NCBI GenBank assembly: GCA_943324725.2 | Contig: CALPMR020000187.1 | Span: 1-6,019 of the forward strand | Source of the DNA: Bordetella parapertussis | GTDB taxonomy: Bacteria; Cyanobacteriota; Cyanobacteriia; PCC-6307; Cyanobiaceae | Direction of reading: 5' to 3' | DNA length: 6,019 nt | Shown: piece by piece, positions 5,875-6,019 of the stretch | Layout of the letters: each line of letters begins with the position of its first letter | How positions within the stretch are numbered: the first letter of the stretch is position 1 | The notes under the pieces: model-generated | Told to the model about the DNA's origin: nothing | Seen by the model: the letters and a program-made list of their open reading frames with translations, nothing else | The model's database searches: none | Program-made: the position numbers and the translations under genes

Positions 5875-6019
5875 CAGCAGCCACTGATTCTGCATGCCGA
5901 AAACGGCAACGCCGTAGCCGCAGGCTTCCGCAAAGCGATTGCGGGCGGTGACACTCGAGAGTCGGCTGGAGGGACTGGGCGTGATCCGATCCTTCTCCAG
6001 GCCGAGGGTGAGCAACGAC
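5875..6019 (+). pseudogene. IS3-family transposase remnant (catalytic core, frameshifted, runs off window)
   Basis: Two frames give adjoining pieces of an IS3-type DDE integrase core. Positions 5875-5913 read QQPLILHAENGNA, matching the usual 'PLVLHSDNG(S/N)' block around the second catalytic Asp. Positions 5942-6019 read RAVTLESRLEGLGVIRSFSR and then PRVSND, matching the following block '(M)RAATLESRLEELGVLRSFSRPRVSND'. About 25 extra bases (5914-5938) separate them and shift the frame; the second frame is closed by TAG at 5915. The catalytic Asp is Glu here (HAENG), which should abolish or weaken activity. Upstream of 5869 the frame becomes Ser/Pro repeats, so the 5' part of the transposase is missing. 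The family assignment rests on remembered motifs; the element may continue past the right edge. Confidence 0.7.

Noticed and set aside
5818..6015. Minus-strand ORF open to the right edge
   Set aside because: It first looked like the C-terminus of a gene, but the plus strand of the same bases encodes recognisable transposase motifs; its Gly run comes from a simple CCT/CCC-rich tract.

Overview
The window looks like a piece of a high-G+C picocyanobacterial chromosome (Synechococcus/Cyanobium type). This rests mainly on the C-terminus of the secreted protein at 4844-5713, a VPGPLP tail of the cyanobacterial PEP-CTERM kind, and on the G+C- and C-ending-codon-rich transporter at the left edge. The lineage is an inference; no rRNA, tRNA or housekeeping marker is present.

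Left part (1-2560), strongly G+C-rich. It opens with the 3' three quarters of an MFS transporter (1-1221) ending in a hydrophilic acidic tail. About 520 bases without a convincing gene follow. They hold a perfect 13-bp inverted repeat (1583-1618) and a tandem array of a 35-bp unit (1674-1789) whose every copy carries an 8-bp hairpin. The array runs into the 3' end of a small minus-strand gene (1745-1957). The probable 5' half of that gene lies in another frame up to 2079/2085, and one extra C in a C6 run would join the two. Next come two small plus-strand ORFs, a plausible 83-aa hypothetical (2078-2329) and a possible 63-aa exported peptide (2369-2560).

Middle and right part (about 2600-5820), much lower in G+C. 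A 476-aa cysteine-free, Gly/Ser/Thr/Tyr/Asn-rich protein with HAF-like repeats (2908-4338) is followed by a long gene-poor spacer. A convergent 289-aa exported protein with a signal peptide and a PEP-CTERM-type sorting tail follows (4844-5713, minus), with a clear intrinsic terminator just after it (4793-4819). The composition shift and the absence of shared neighbours suggest accessory, possibly acquired, genes.

Right edge (5875-6019): the plus strand encodes two pieces of an IS3-type transposase catalytic core, in different frames because of about 25 extra bases. The second catalytic Asp is replaced by Glu, so this is a decayed insertion sequence running off the window.

I see no coherent multi-gene pathway. 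The common theme is surface or secreted proteins of unknown role, next to mobile-element debris and repeat-driven remodelling of small genes.
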